Below, piece after piece: positions 16,426 to 25,647 of a stretch of DNA of 64,000 nucleotides (position 1 is the first letter of the stretch; every line of letters begins with the position of its first letter). The stretch lies in the NCBI RefSeq assembly GCF_014695775.1, contig NZ_JACJOX010000058.1:175244-239243 (forward strand), written 5' to 3'. The DNA comes from Leptolyngbya sp. FACHB-60. Its GTDB lineage: Bacteria > Cyanobacteriota > Cyanobacteriia > Phormidesmidales > Phormidesmidaceae. The notes below the pieces were generated by a model. It had not been told where the DNA came from, searched no databases, and saw only the letters and a list, made by a program, of their open reading frames with translations. A program made the position numbers and the translations under genes.

Positions 16426-18177
16426 TTGCACCCACAGCTCCACTCCCTCGGCCAGGGTTTCTGCCAATTTCGCTTGCTCCTGCGGATCCGTCGCCCACTC
16501 AAATTCGTTGGGGTTGATCATGAAGCCCAGCTCTAACAGCACGGAGGGGGTGACGTGGGGGCGGGTGAGGGCGAGGTTGTTCCAGAAGACGCCGTAGGAG
16601 GGGCGATCGAGTTCGGTTACCAGGTAGTCGTGGAGGAACTGGGCCAGGCTGTGGGCCTGGGTGTGGAACCAGAAGGCACCGATGCCGGCGGTGTTTTGGG
16701 CGTCGCCGCTGTCGGGTAGGGCATTGTAGTGAATGCTCAGGGCCAGGGTAGGTTCGACTTGGGCGATTTGGGCGGGGCGATCGTTGACGCCGATGGTGCT
16801 GTCATCGGTGCGGGTCATGATTACCCGCGCTCCTCGGGCTTCTAGGGCGGCTTGTAGGAGTAGCGACACTTCCAGGTTGACGTCTTTTTCGGGGGTGCCG
16901 TTGGGGCCGCGCGAGCCCGGTTCGTCGCCGCCATGGCCGGGGTCGACCAGAATGGTGGTGCCCTCTAGGGGGCGAGAGGTTTGAAGGGCGGGGGGCTGCT
17001 TGAGGGATAGCACGAGGGTGGTGCCTTCGTAGCGCAGCTTGTAGCCCCACTGCTGATCGGTTTTGAAATGAATTTGGTACTCTACCTGGTCAGGCAGGAC
17101 GGGGTTCCAGTCTAGGCGTTCAACCAGCCCGTTGTCGGTGACGTAGATGGTGTCGGTTTGGGGCACGGTGTTGTGCAGGGTGAGGGTGAAGGTGTCTGTG
17201 CCTTGCTCAACGCTGACGGGGACAGGTACTTGTAAGGGGAAATAGATTTCTGTCCAGCCCGGCACCTGGCGGGAGGTGACGCCGCGAATCAGCGATCGCA
17301 CCACCGCTCCCCCGGCCACTGGCTGAGTCTCAGCGGTGCGAATCCAGCCGCCGTAGTCGAGGCGTAGCCAATCGCCCTCGCGGCTCGTGACCCTGGCGCG
17401 GGTGCCTTGGGGCAATGGGGTAAGGCGTGAGTAGTCAGTGCTGGGGCCGGTACGGGCTACGCCTGCGGCAGCCGTAACTTCGACAACCTCGATCGCGCTA
17501 GGATTCAAAATACTCACAGAACCGGGGGCAGCATTCATCGCTACGGATGCACCCTGAGCGAGGCGGTAGACGGGCTGTCCCAGATCGCCCGGTTCTTCAG
17601 CCATGAAGCAGCTTTCGTAGCGGCTGGGGCCAGCGGTGGCAATGGGGCTGGCCTGGTCGGTGAGGACGGCTGAGTTGGGAGGCAAATCGGCGCGATCGCC
17701 CTGGGGCAACAGGGTATAGATCTGCCCTCCCAGGGCTGCCGTCACCGTGGCATTGGCAGGAGCCACGGCCCCCAGACACACCCAGTCCCCCGGCTGGCGA
17801 GCAATATCTGCCCCCGGCAGCAGCGAGTCTTCGGCAAAGCCCAGGGTCTCTGGCAGCACTGGCCCGCTGGCCACCCGCGTAACCGTAATTGATAAGGTTT
17901 GGTCGCCCTGGGTGAGGGTAAAGGTGTTGGGGCCAGGAGTTAGGGGCCGCGAGGGGGCAAAGTGGCCCGCTGCGCTGCGCCCTTCTATCGGTTCACCATT
18001 CAGCAACACCGGCTGGTCAGGTGCGCCAGTGCCAATGAAAAAGATCTGCTCGGCCGTGGTCTGGTGGCCATCGGGAGGATAGACCACCTGAAGGCTTGTC
18101 TGTGCTTGAGCCACGGTGGTGATGCCCACTGTGCTAAGACCGGCTAGCGCGGCTGCGCCCCAAACCCACTGCGCCAT
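16405..18177 (-). CDS. N-acetylmuramoyl-L-alanine amidase (AmiC-like, with SH3 domain)
   Basis: Periplasmic peptidoglycan amidase of 590 residues. Signal peptide 1-25 (cut after AQA), N-terminal beta domains, a bacterial SH3 domain around 235-285 (GVARTGPSTDYSRLTPLP), an AMIN-like region, and a C-terminal Amidase_3 domain. Zinc ligands are visible in ILVDPGHGG, in the glutamate of PEKDVNLEV, and in LSIHYNALPD; the catalytic glutamate is in VLLELGFM. Enzymes of this type split septal peptidoglycan and, in filamentous cyanobacteria, drill the nanopores for cell-cell joining. Whether this one does either is inference. The C-terminal codons run into a polypyrimidine repeat. Confidence 0.92.
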   Translation of the reverse strand: MAQWVWGAAALAGLSTVGITTVAQAQTSLQVVYPPDGHQTTAEQIFFIGTGAPDQPVLLNGEPIEGRSAAGHFAPSRPLTPGPNTFTLTQGDQTLSITVTRVASGPVLPETLGFAEDSLLPGADIARQPGDWVCLGAVAPANATVTAALGGQIYTLLPQGDRADLPPNSAVLTDQASPIATAGPSRYESCFMAEEPGDLGQPVYRLAQGASVAMNAAPGSVSILNPSAIEVVEVTAAAGVARTGPSTDYSRLTPLPQGTRARVTSREGDWLRLDYGGWIRTAETQPVAGGAVVRSLIRGVTSRQVPGWTEIYFPLQVPVPVSVEQGTDTFTLTLHNTVPQTDTIYVTDNGLVERLDWNPVLPDQVEYQIHFKTDQQWGYKLRYEGTTLVLSLKQPPALQTSRPLEGTTILVDPGHGGDEPGSRGPNGTPEKDVNLEVSLLLQAALEARGARVIMTRTDDSTIGVNDRPAQIAQVEPTLALSIHYNALPDSGDAQNTAGIGAFWFHTQAHSLAQFLHDYLVTELDRPSYGVFWNNLALTRPHVTPSVLLELGFMINPNEFEWATDPQEQAKLAETLAEGVELWVQQTGAGE

Positions 18178-18249
18178 AGGTATTCATCCGATGCGATCGC
18201 TACCCCGCCAGTCTACGCCGCCAGTGGCGTTTTCCCAGCCTAGGAGCGC

Positions 18250-19653
18250 CTAGAGTGACTCACCCAGGCCCTGGTTCCAGTCTTGGCCCAGCTGAATGGT
18301 GATATCAGAGTCGAGGGCACCGGTGCTCTCGACCCGCACTTCGCCAATTCCTAAAAAGCGATGCACCATTTCGGCGGTCGCGCCATCGCCTCGCTGGGCC
18401 ACAATGCGACTGATGGGCAGGGGTTCGTGGAGAGTTTTGTCGACAAATACATTAGAGTAGCCGCTTTCGCGCAGCGCTCGGGTCAGGGCTTGCACCGCCA
18501 CTGGGTCATTGGTGCTGTCTTGAATGGCGACCCGCACTCGGCTAGGGTCGCTAGTGGTGGCTACCCGCTGAGTGCCAAACCCAAAGTACTGGTCAACCAT
18601 GCCGTCAATGTCGTTATAGCTGGGCAGCCAGTAACTCGCCGCAAAGTCTTGGGGGCGGCTAAAGTTGCCTGGCAGCATCAGCATTTGCACGTTAGAGCGG
18701 TTGATCTGTGCGCCGTAGCCCACCAGGGCCAACAATTCTTCCACAGAGAGGTTGGTGTCAACGTTCTCCTGAACCACCGACAAAATTTTGGGCAGCCGGG
18801 CAATGGTTGCTGGATTGAGCGTCTGCTCAGCCAGGGCTCGCATAAACATCTGCTGACGCTGAATGCGGCCAATATCGCCTTGGGAATCGTAGCGAAAGCG
18901 CAGGAACTGGAGCGACTGATTGCCATTGAGTTTTTGTTCGCCCGCCTTGAGATTGATGTAGAGGTGCTGGCTGTCGTCTTGGTACTTCATGTCGACGGGT
19001 ACGTTGACTGTGACCCCGCCTAAGGCGTCAATGAGTTTTTCAACCCCCTGCACGTTGATACGCACGTAGCGATCGACAGCTACGCCACCCAATAGGTCGC
19101 TGACCGACTCTGCGGCTAGGGCTGGGCCGCCATCGCGGTTGGCCTCATTGAGCTTGGTCAGCCGACCGCGCACATAGGTGCGGGTGTCGCGGGGCAGCGA
19201 AAGCACTACCATCTGCTCGGTTTGGGGATTAAACCGCAGCAGCAGCATCGAGTCTGAGAGACCGTCAAAGGAGTTGACCAGGGCGTGATAGCCCACGTCT
19301 TGCAGCTCGGGCGGTACTTCGTTGACATCTGTGGTCAGCACCTTAACGCCCAATACCAAAATGTTGACCGGGCGAGTCAGGCGGGGCAGCCGCAGGTTGC
19401 CGCTTGACGCAATGGCCGCATCTTGGCTAAAGACTCCCGATTCTTCAGCGCTCAGCTCTTGCTGCATAAGTGGGGATGCTGACAGCGAAACCGCCAGCAG
19501 CGCGCCAGCTACTCCAGAGATACCCGCCACTGATGCCAGGGCAATGCCCACGCTGAGTATGCGAGGCATGCGCCGTCGCTGTTGAACTGGCATTTTTTGT
19601 GGATGCCCCTGGGATGAACGGGCTTTGAGATGTTGGGGATGACGTTGAGACAC
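18250..19653 (-). CDS. LytR-CpsA-Psr (LCP) family protein with LytR_C domain
   Basis: Membrane-anchored phosphotransferase of 467 residues. A basic cytoplasmic N-terminus (with RRRMPR) precedes one membrane helix (about 30-55). The LCP domain carries the usual motifs: DSMLLL, LPRDTR, KLNEA and FLRFRYDSQGDIGR, whose arginines and aspartates bind the polyprenyl-pyrophosphate substrate. A LytR_C domain follows (about 365-460). LCP enzymes attach glycopolymers to peptidoglycan. In this lineage the polymer may anchor the SLH porins, but that is inference. It lies 72 bases upstream of the amidase in the same direction. Confidence 0.92.
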   Translation of the reverse strand: MSQRHPQHLKARSSQGHPQKMPVQQRRRMPRILSVGIALASVAGISGVAGALLAVSLSASPLMQQELSAEESGVFSQDAAIASSGNLRLPRLTRPVNILVLGVKVLTTDVNEVPPELQDVGYHALVNSFDGLSDSMLLLRFNPQTEQMVVLSLPRDTRTYVRGRLTKLNEANRDGGPALAAESVSDLLGGVAVDRYVRINVQGVEKLIDALGGVTVNVPVDMKYQDDSQHLYINLKAGEQKLNGNQSLQFLRFRYDSQGDIGRIQRQQMFMRALAEQTLNPATIARLPKILSVVQENVDTNLSVEELLALVGYGAQINRSNVQMLMLPGNFSRPQDFAASYWLPSYNDIDGMVDQYFGFGTQRVATTSDPSRVRVAIQDSTNDPVAVQALTRALRESGYSNVFVDKTLHEPLPISRIVAQRGDGATAEMVHRFLGIGEVRVESTGALDSDITIQLGQDWNQGLGESL

Positions 19654-19894
19654 CAGGGACCTCGGGGCAGTAAAAATGAACGGTGTAGAGATTACAGCCC
19701 CGTAGGGGGATGACTCTGCGAAATTTTTAGCTGCATGTTAACAGCAATTCAGTCAGCCGACCCACGTAATATCGCATTAACCCAGCAAATTGGGTTAATT
19801 TTCGTCAGCGCATGGATGGCCCTGAGGGCAAGGCATAGCGCTTTCTCATAATCCAGTATTGGTGAGCAGGGAGACCGCGTCGATATCCATACTC

Positions 19895-20254
19895 CTAGGG
19901 CAGTCGCTTACTCCATTGGCTAAACCCCGGCAGGTTAACCGATTTGCCCTGCAATAGACGCACCATGAGGATGAGGTTGGTCAGGGTGTAGCCGGTAGTC
20001 ACCAGGGTATTGCTGATCAGCAGCCGCAGTGACAGCCCTGGTGCGAGATGGCTCCCAGCGCTGAGCACACCGTAGGTGATGACCCAGGTGAAGGCCAGAG
20101 TAATCACCAGCCGACTGACCGCTAGCTCTTGGCGGCTGCCCTGCTTTTGCCACAGGCTGTAGAGGGCGGGCACGACCCCGAAAATAGGCACTAGGTAGAG
20201 GCTCAATTTTAGGCGCTCAAGGGTTTCCCCCGAGGCAGGACTGGCTTTTTTCAT
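19895..20254 (-). CDS. Small three-helix membrane protein, unknown
   Basis: A 119-residue protein with a short polar N-terminus and three predicted membrane helices (about 15-33, 48-65 and 77-103). Similar small proteins occur next to LCP genes in other cyanobacteria as I recall, but no function is known. It is separated from the LCP gene by 241 bases, so co-transcription is uncertain. No catalytic motif, cysteine or histidine cluster is seen. Confidence 0.65.
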   Translation of the reverse strand: MKKASPASGETLERLKLSLYLVPIFGVVPALYSLWQKQGSRQELAVSRLVITLAFTWVITYGVLSAGSHLAPGLSLRLLISNTLVTTGYTLTNLILMVRLLQGKSVNLPGFSQWSKRLP

Positions 20255-20404
20255 AGGTACTGAGCCCTGGACAGAAGGGAGAAGTTGTTGCAGGGGCTGT
20301 CCAGATTATGCCCTAAGCGCTCAGCACACGTGTATCTGTCCGCTGAGAAAGCTTGAGCCGGCATGGGCTAGCGCGATCGCTGAGTTCTTCCCAGCCACTA
20401 TTCT

Positions 20405-21406
20405 CTAAATCGCCTTACCAATAAATGTCCGATGCCGTGGGCTGTTAAACGTCACGGTAGGCCGATCAAACCCTGCCGCCTCAAAGGCCGCTACTATATC
20501 TAAGCTGAAGTACTCGTCTAAATATGGCTCAGTGCTTTTGAGTAGGGTGAAGACAAAGGGCGGCAGTTTTTGAATGGCCTCAGAGCGGGGGTTCATATCC
20601 ATAATCGCCAGGTGTCCACCGGGGCGCAGCAACCGACGTGCCTCCTTCAGAATGGCTTTCGCCGCCGATTGCGGTAGCTCGTGGAAGACCAGGCAGATCG
20701 AAACCAGGTCATAGGCGGCAGCGGGTAGTCCAGTCGCTTCGCCAACCGCATGGTGCCAGGTGATCGGAGTTGTGGTCGAGGAAACCTTTCCGGTTGATTG
20801 CCGTTCTTGCTGCCGATACTGGGCCACGGCGAGGAAGTAAGGCGATAAATCTACCCCCGTCAGGCGGGCCTGGGGAAAGGTGGTCTGAAACGCCTCGGTG
20901 CTCATGCCTACCCCGCAGCCAATATCCACAATGGCCTCCGGGGTTTGCGGTAGTTGGGCCATGAGGACATCGTGGTAGCTCTGGCGGAGGCGATCGTCAC
21001 CAGCAGCCCCGGCCTCGGGCCAAATTTTGGCATGCACCGCCTGGGCTGCTACCTCGACCTCCATGGCGGGTCGCCAGCCTAGGTTGCCTTCGTCGTAAGC
21101 GTGAAAGCTGGTGGTGTAATAGTCAGGATAGATGAGGTGAGGATTTTGCACCGCTTCCAAATCGGACTGCCAGAGGGGTGACAACTCTCTGGTTCCAGCT
21201 GTGGATAGTTCAGCCTCGGTATGACCAACCCCTGTACGACGGCTCTGCAAGGCCTGAACCCGTTCCCGCCAGGGCACACCGATGGTTTCGGCCCGCGTCA
21301 TCATCATGTGGCGGGCGCGGCCCTTGGCAAAGTTCCACAGGGGCTTAATGGCAAGCACCCGATTGACAACGCTAGAAAGTAGGTTGGGAGCGGAGGTAGC
21401 AGTCAT
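20405..21406 (-). CDS. Class I SAM-dependent methyltransferase
   Basis: A 333-residue enzyme with the SAM site IVDIGCGVGMSTEAF (motif I), LTGVDLSPYFL (post I), ICLVFHELPQ (motif IV region) and LLRPGGHLAIMDMNP (motif V/VI). The first 130 residues are an extra N-terminal region seen in cyanobacterial relatives. The VFHELP and DMNP motifs resemble ubiquinone/menaquinone-type C-methyltransferases, but the substrate cannot be named. The gene is 72 bases downstream of coaBC on the same strand. Confidence 0.85.
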   Translation of the reverse strand: MTATSAPNLLSSVVNRVLAIKPLWNFAKGRARHMMMTRAETIGVPWRERVQALQSRRTGVGHTEAELSTAGTRELSPLWQSDLEAVQNPHLIYPDYYTTSFHAYDEGNLGWRPAMEVEVAAQAVHAKIWPEAGAAGDDRLRQSYHDVLMAQLPQTPEAIVDIGCGVGMSTEAFQTTFPQARLTGVDLSPYFLAVAQYRQQERQSTGKVSSTTTPITWHHAVGEATGLPAAAYDLVSICLVFHELPQSAAKAILKEARRLLRPGGHLAIMDMNPRSEAIQKLPPFVFTLLKSTEPYLDEYFSLDIVAAFEAAGFDRPTVTFNSPRHRTFIGKAI

Positions 21407-21478
21407 AGCAGCCGCAGTGTCAGAACAGCCCCCATTTTAGAAGGTGAGGGGTAGCTGAATCCACAGGATCTAGCCCAG

Positions 21479-22714
21479 CTAGAATCCGGCTTTGAGCAGG
21501 GCAGCCCAGAGCTGGTGGGCCAGATCAAGCTTGGTGCAGGGGGGGATAGGGAGATGATCGCCCGTTTTGGTGATCAGGATGGCTTGGTTGCGATCGCCCC
21601 CGAACCCGCTTCCGGCCACATCAATGGGGTTCGCCACAATCGCATCTAACCCCTTGCGCTTTAGCTTATTCAGCGCTGGGGGAATAATGTCGCCGGTCTG
21701 GGCGGCAAAGCCAATCAGACGCTGATGGGGCGATCGCTTTTGGGATAAATCAGCCACAATGTCGGGCACTTGAGCCAAGGGTAGGGATGTGGGTAGATCT
21801 GCTTTGGCCAACTTAGTGGATGCCTGGGTTGCAGGTTTCACATCGGCCACCGCCGCCGCCATCACAATCCAGTTAGCCTGGGGTAGGTTGGTCAGCATCG
21901 CCCGGTGCATCTCTTCAGCCGTGGTAATGCTCACGGTTTGGATGCTATCTAGGCGGGCTTTGAGGGATTCCTCCATCGGTCCATGAACGAGGGTGACTGT
22001 AGCACCACGGTGAATTGCCGCCTGGGCTAAAGCTACCCCCATTTTGCCGCTGGCGGGGTTGCCGATAAAGCGCACAGGATCTAAGAACTCGCGGGTGCTG
22101 CCGGTGCTGATCAGCAAATGTTTGCCGCTCAAGTCGCGCCGCCCGCCGCTGTGTAGCAGCGAGTGAATGTGGATGAGAATGTCTTCTGGCTCAGCCATGC
22201 GTCCGGTGCCGATGCGATCGCAGGCTAGCACCCCACTGCCTGGATCAATGCTGTGGTAACGCGGATCTTGAAGGAGTTGGTGCCAGTTGCGCTGCACTGA
22301 TTGCTGCTGCCACATGTCGGTATTCATCGCTGGGGCCAGCAGCACCGGGCAGGTCGAGGCTAGCACGGTATTCGTCAGCAAATTATCTGCCAAACCATGG
22401 GCCAGCTTACCCAAAGTGTTGGCACTCAGGGGGGCAATCACCAGCAGCTCAGCCCATTCGCCCAGCTCGATGTGCAGCGGCCGTCCCTGGGTCGCCTGCC
22501 AAAAATTCTCGTCAGTGTAGGCGGGGTGCCGAGCTAGGGTTGCCACCGTCAGGGGCGGAATGAAGGCCTCCCCCTGCTGGGTCAGCACAACGCGCACCGC
22601 TAGGCCCGCTTTGGCCAGCGACGAAATTACCGAGCAGATCTTGTAGGCTGCAATACCGCCGCTAATGCCTACCAGCACTCGACGGGAAGCATCCCCGGCT
22701 ATAGAACTACTCAT
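21479..22714 (-). CDS. coaBC: Bifunctional phosphopantothenoylcysteine decarboxylase / phosphopantothenate-cysteine ligase
   Basis: Two-domain coenzyme A enzyme of about 411 residues. The N-terminal flavoprotein decarboxylase (CoaC) has VGISGGIAAYK, the catalytic histidine in PLHIELGEWAE, the conserved PAMNTDMW and the cysteine in VLACDRIGTGRM. The C-terminal ligase (CoaB) starts near residue 185 (LLISTGSTREFLDPVRFI), with NPASGKMG and the CTP-site lysine in KLKRKGLDAIVAN. It joins cysteine to phosphopantothenate and decarboxylates the product. Starts at 22735, 22732 or 22714 are possible; I favour 22714. Confidence 0.94.
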   Translation of the reverse strand: MSSSIAGDASRRVLVGISGGIAAYKICSVISSLAKAGLAVRVVLTQQGEAFIPPLTVATLARHPAYTDENFWQATQGRPLHIELGEWAELLVIAPLSANTLGKLAHGLADNLLTNTVLASTCPVLLAPAMNTDMWQQQSVQRNWHQLLQDPRYHSIDPGSGVLACDRIGTGRMAEPEDILIHIHSLLHSGGRRDLSGKHLLISTGSTREFLDPVRFIGNPASGKMGVALAQAAIHRGATVTLVHGPMEESLKARLDSIQTVSITTAEEMHRAMLTNLPQANWIVMAAAVADVKPATQASTKLAKADLPTSLPLAQVPDIVADLSQKRSPHQRLIGFAAQTGDIIPPALNKLKRKGLDAIVANPIDVAGSGFGGDRNQAILITKTGDHLPIPPCTKLDLAHQLWAALLKAGF

Positions 22715-22826
22715 ACCAAACCCGAAGCCCATCACCTTGATGCAAAAGCGGCATTCCTGTAAGGGCCAAACAACCGTTGGCTCCTACAGATCGGGGGTAT
22801 CTAAGCAGGATTTAGCCGCCAACAGT

Positions 22827-23039
22827 CTATGACTCATCGTAGGGTTCGAGGTCGAGCAAATGGACATAGGACTCCACCAGCTCGGGTCGCTGGAAGGCGA
22901 TCGCCCGGAGCAAGTGCCAGTCTTGCAGCCCTTCAAAGGCGTTGTCGTAGGCATCGGTCTCAAGGCGACGGGCCAGCTCAGCCACCGTATCCGGTGTCAT
23001 ATCTGAGACGGCCTGCTGCGAAACATGTAGGCTCAGCAT
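22827..23039 (-). CDS. DUF2555 family protein
   Basis: A 70-residue acidic soluble protein matching the cyanobacterial DUF2555 family, recognised by FEGLQDWHLLRAIAFQRPEL and the end LLDLEPYDES. No biochemical function is known. ATG 23037-23039 follows a GGGGGAA ribosome binding site. It lies just upstream of coaBC in the same direction (112-base gap). Confidence 0.82.
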   Translation of the reverse strand: MLSLHVSQQAVSDMTPDTVAELARRLETDAYDNAFEGLQDWHLLRAIAFQRPELVESYVHLLDLEPYDES

Positions 23040-23127
23040 AGTCTTTTCCCCCTTGGTGACGTTTGCCTCAGAGCCGCACGGGTGCAGCCCAGGGTCGATT
23101 CACTCTCCCTTTAGGATAAAGGTTTGG

Positions 23128-23796
23128 TTAGGGATTCCCTCTGGCCTGCCGCAAATCTTCGCAAAACCCAGCAATTAGCCCCATTACCTGGGGTGGAATC
23201 TCATGCCCCATAGCCATTTCCTGCCAGGTCACGGGTTGGCCGAGGGCGGTGAGGGCCGCGCTGGCCTGCTGAGCCTTGGCGATCGGCACCACCGAATCAA
23301 AGGTGCCATGTACCATCATTACCGGGCGGGGGCTCACCGGAGCCTGGGCAGCGCTGTGCAGGTAGCCACTGAGAATGATCTGCCCGGCCAGAGGTAGCTG
23401 CGACCCTACATCTAGCGCCATCGCGCCCCCCTGGGAAAACCCAGCCAAGATGGTGCGCTCCAGGGGAATTTTAGTTGTTTGGGGCAGCATTGACAGCCAG
23501 ATTTTGAGCCGTTCTCGACTGGTTTGTAGGTCGGCCTGGGTCTCAAAATCGTAGGGACGGCGAAAATCATACCCGTTAGGGAAGTCGTACCACATGCGGC
23601 CCCCTGGGGCATAGGGATGGGGCCAGGGCGCATCGGGAAAGACCATTGAGAAGTTGGCTATCTCTAAATAGGGGGCTAGCCCGAGCAGATCGGCGGCATT
23701 AGCCCCCCAGCCGTGGAGAGCCACCAGGCACCAGTCGGCGGTGTCATCGGTGGGGCTATAAGTCAGGGCCTGAAGCGGTTGGTCTGTGGGCAGCAT
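23128..23796 (-). CDS. Alpha/beta-hydrolase carboxylesterase (phospholipase/carboxylesterase family)
   Basis: A 222-residue serine esterase of the Abhydrolase_2 group. It shows the HGWGANAADL oxyanion loop, nucleophile serine in LAGFSQGGAM (near 118), acid aspartate in VHGTFDSVVP and the catalytic histidine in MAMGHEIPP. It lacks a signal peptide, so it acts in the cytoplasm on small acyl esters or lysolipids. It follows trhO by 14 bases and probably shares its transcript. Confidence 0.88.
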   Translation of the reverse strand: MLPTDQPLQALTYSPTDDTADWCLVALHGWGANAADLLGLAPYLEIANFSMVFPDAPWPHPYAPGGRMWYDFPNGYDFRRPYDFETQADLQTSRERLKIWLSMLPQTTKIPLERTILAGFSQGGAMALDVGSQLPLAGQIILSGYLHSAAQAPVSPRPVMMVHGTFDSVVPIAKAQQASAALTALGQPVTWQEMAMGHEIPPQVMGLIAGFCEDLRQARGNP

Positions 23797-23810
23797 AGAT
23801 TTCCTTAAAG

Positions 23811-24680
23811 CTAGCGATCGCGTTGACGAGCCTCTAGCCGAGCCCGTTTTGCGGGGGTAAGAGCAGCATAGCAGTGGGGGCAGCTGATGCCCGCCTCATA
23901 ATAGGGTGAGGCTTTTTCCGCCTTGCCTACCGGGTGGCCACAGCCTAAGCAGAGCTCGTACTCGCTGGGTTGCAGGCGGTGGTCAACGGCCACCCGTTCG
24001 TCAAACACAAAGCAGTCGCCCTGCCATAGGCTGTCAGCTGTCGGTACTGTTTTGAGGTAGTTGAGAATGCCGCCCTGGAGGTGGTAAACCTGCTCAAAGC
24101 CCTGGTCTAGCAGGTAGGCAGTGGCTTTTTCGCAGCGAATGCCGCCCGTGCAGAACATCGCCACTTTTTTGTGCTGAGCTGGGTCGAGGTGGGTGTCCAC
24201 GTAATTTGGCAATTCCCTAAAAGAGTGGGTTTGAGGGTTCACCGCGCCCTTAAAGGTGCCTAGCTCTACTTCAAAGTTGTTGCGAGCATCGATCAGCACC
24301 ACGTCAGGGTCGGTGATGAGCTGATTCCAGGCCTGCGGCTCAATGTAGGTGCCCACCTCCTGCTGGGCGGGGTTCACATCGGGCCGCCCGAGGGTGACAA
24401 TTTCCTGCTTGAGCTTCACCTTCATCCGCTCAAAGGGGGGTGCAGCGGTGATGGATTCTTGGTGGGGAAAGGGGCCAATTTCGGGGTGGTTGTGCAGCCA
24501 GGCCAATAGGGTATCAATACTCTGGCGATCGCCCGCCACGGTAGCATTCAGCCCTTCTGAAGCCAGCAAAATTGTGCCCCGTAGCCCCCAGTTCTGACAC
24601 AGATTCAAAAGCTCTAGGCGCAGCGCCGCTGGTTCACTCAGGGTGACAAATTTATAGAAGGTGGCGATCGCCCAATCCAT
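23811..24680 (-). CDS. trhO: tRNA uridine(34) hydroxylase, rhodanese family
   Basis: A 289-residue YceA/TrhO protein. It has the N-terminal acylphosphatase-like domain (ASEGLNATVAG), a central rhodanese domain with DARN and the active-site loop CTGGIRCEK, and a C-terminal zinc-binding tail with CLGCGHPV and ISCPHCYA. TrhO hydroxylates U34 of certain tRNAs to ho5U using oxygen. All expected cysteines are present and length is typical. The gene sits 26 bases after the deacetylase-like gene and 14 bases before the esterase. Confidence 0.92.
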   Translation of the reverse strand: MDWAIATFYKFVTLSEPAALRLELLNLCQNWGLRGTILLASEGLNATVAGDRQSIDTLLAWLHNHPEIGPFPHQESITAAPPFERMKVKLKQEIVTLGRPDVNPAQQEVGTYIEPQAWNQLITDPDVVLIDARNNFEVELGTFKGAVNPQTHSFRELPNYVDTHLDPAQHKKVAMFCTGGIRCEKATAYLLDQGFEQVYHLQGGILNYLKTVPTADSLWQGDCFVFDERVAVDHRLQPSEYELCLGCGHPVGKAEKASPYYEAGISCPHCYAALTPAKRARLEARQRDR

Positions 24681-24706
24681 GGTCTGACAAAGCTACAAAG
24701 TTTCAA

Positions 24707-25627
24707 TTATAGGCGGTGGGCCTGGTACACCTCGACGGCAGCTCTGTGCAGCAGCGAGTGGCGAAAGATCAGATCCGCCATGGATTGGCCGTAGCCGCCG
24801 CCGATGACGCAGGCGACGGGATAGCCCGCTTTCACGCAGCTGTCGAGAACGAAGCGATCGCGCCGATAAATTCCGGTGTTGGTCAGCGCCAGCTTGCCCA
24901 ACAGGTCGTCTTTGTGCGGGTCGGCTCCAGCATCGTAAAACACCAGATCAGGCTTCACCTGGGCCAGCAAATCTGGAACGTGCCGCGCCAGGCAGTCTAG
25001 GTAGGCATCATCTTCCATGCCCAAGGCTAAGGGCACATCCAAATCGCTGCTCTGTTTGCGGGCCGGAAAGTTCTCCTGACAGTGCATGGAAAAGGTAAAA
25101 ACGCTGGAATCATTGCGGAAGATCCAGGCGGTGCCGTCGCCCTGGTGCACATCTAAGTCGAGAATCAGCACGCGATTGACGCGGCCCTGCGCTTGCAGCA
25201 CTCGGGTGGCGATCGCCAGATCATTAAAAATGCAAAACCCCGATCCGTAGTTGGGAAAGGCGTGGTGGGTGCCCCCCGCCGTGTTGCAGGCCAGCCCGTG
25301 CTCCAGTGCCAGCTTGGCGGTGAGAATGGTGCCCCCCACCGCCGTGCAGGTGCGCTTGACTAAGGCGGCGCTCCAGGGCAACCCGATGCGTCGTTGGGCC
25401 TTGGCGTCCAGCGTGCCCTGGCAGTAGGCGTTGATGTAGGCAGACTGGTGCACAAGCTCCAGCCAGGTCTGGGGCGGCTCGCCAGGCTGGTAAATCTGGT
25501 CTGGGGCGATCACACCGTCATGCAGCAGGCGATCGCGCAGCAGCCGAAACTTGGGCATCGGAAACCGATGCCCGTCGGGTAGGGGGGCCACGTAATCGGA
25601 GTGATAGATAACCGGAAGCTGACTCAA
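24707..25627 (-). CDS. Histone deacetylase-like amidohydrolase
   Basis: A 306-residue zinc hydrolase of the HDAC/acetoin-utilisation superfamily. Key segments are AGGTHHAFPNYGSGFC (tandem-histidine region), LDLDVHQGDGT (aspartate and histidine zinc ligands) and DAGADPHKDDLLG (third aspartate). Bacterial members deacetylate acetyl-lysine, acetylpolyamines or other acyl amides; the substrate here is unknown. It starts 20 bases after the upstream membrane protein, suggesting an operon with trhO and the esterase. Confidence 0.9.
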   Translation of the reverse strand: MSQLPVIYHSDYVAPLPDGHRFPMPKFRLLRDRLLHDGVIAPDQIYQPGEPPQTWLELVHQSAYINAYCQGTLDAKAQRRIGLPWSAALVKRTCTAVGGTILTAKLALEHGLACNTAGGTHHAFPNYGSGFCIFNDLAIATRVLQAQGRVNRVLILDLDVHQGDGTAWIFRNDSSVFTFSMHCQENFPARKQSSDLDVPLALGMEDDAYLDCLARHVPDLLAQVKPDLVFYDAGADPHKDDLLGKLALTNTGIYRRDRFVLDSCVKAGYPVACVIGGGYGQSMADLIFRHSLLHRAAVEVYQAHRL

Positions 25628-25647
25628 AGCCCCAAGGCCAACAATGC

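Noticed and set aside
16335..16517. Plus-strand ORF rich in Leu/Pro/Ser
   Set aside because: It is a translation of the polypyrimidine repeat and of the antisense strand of the amidase 3' end.
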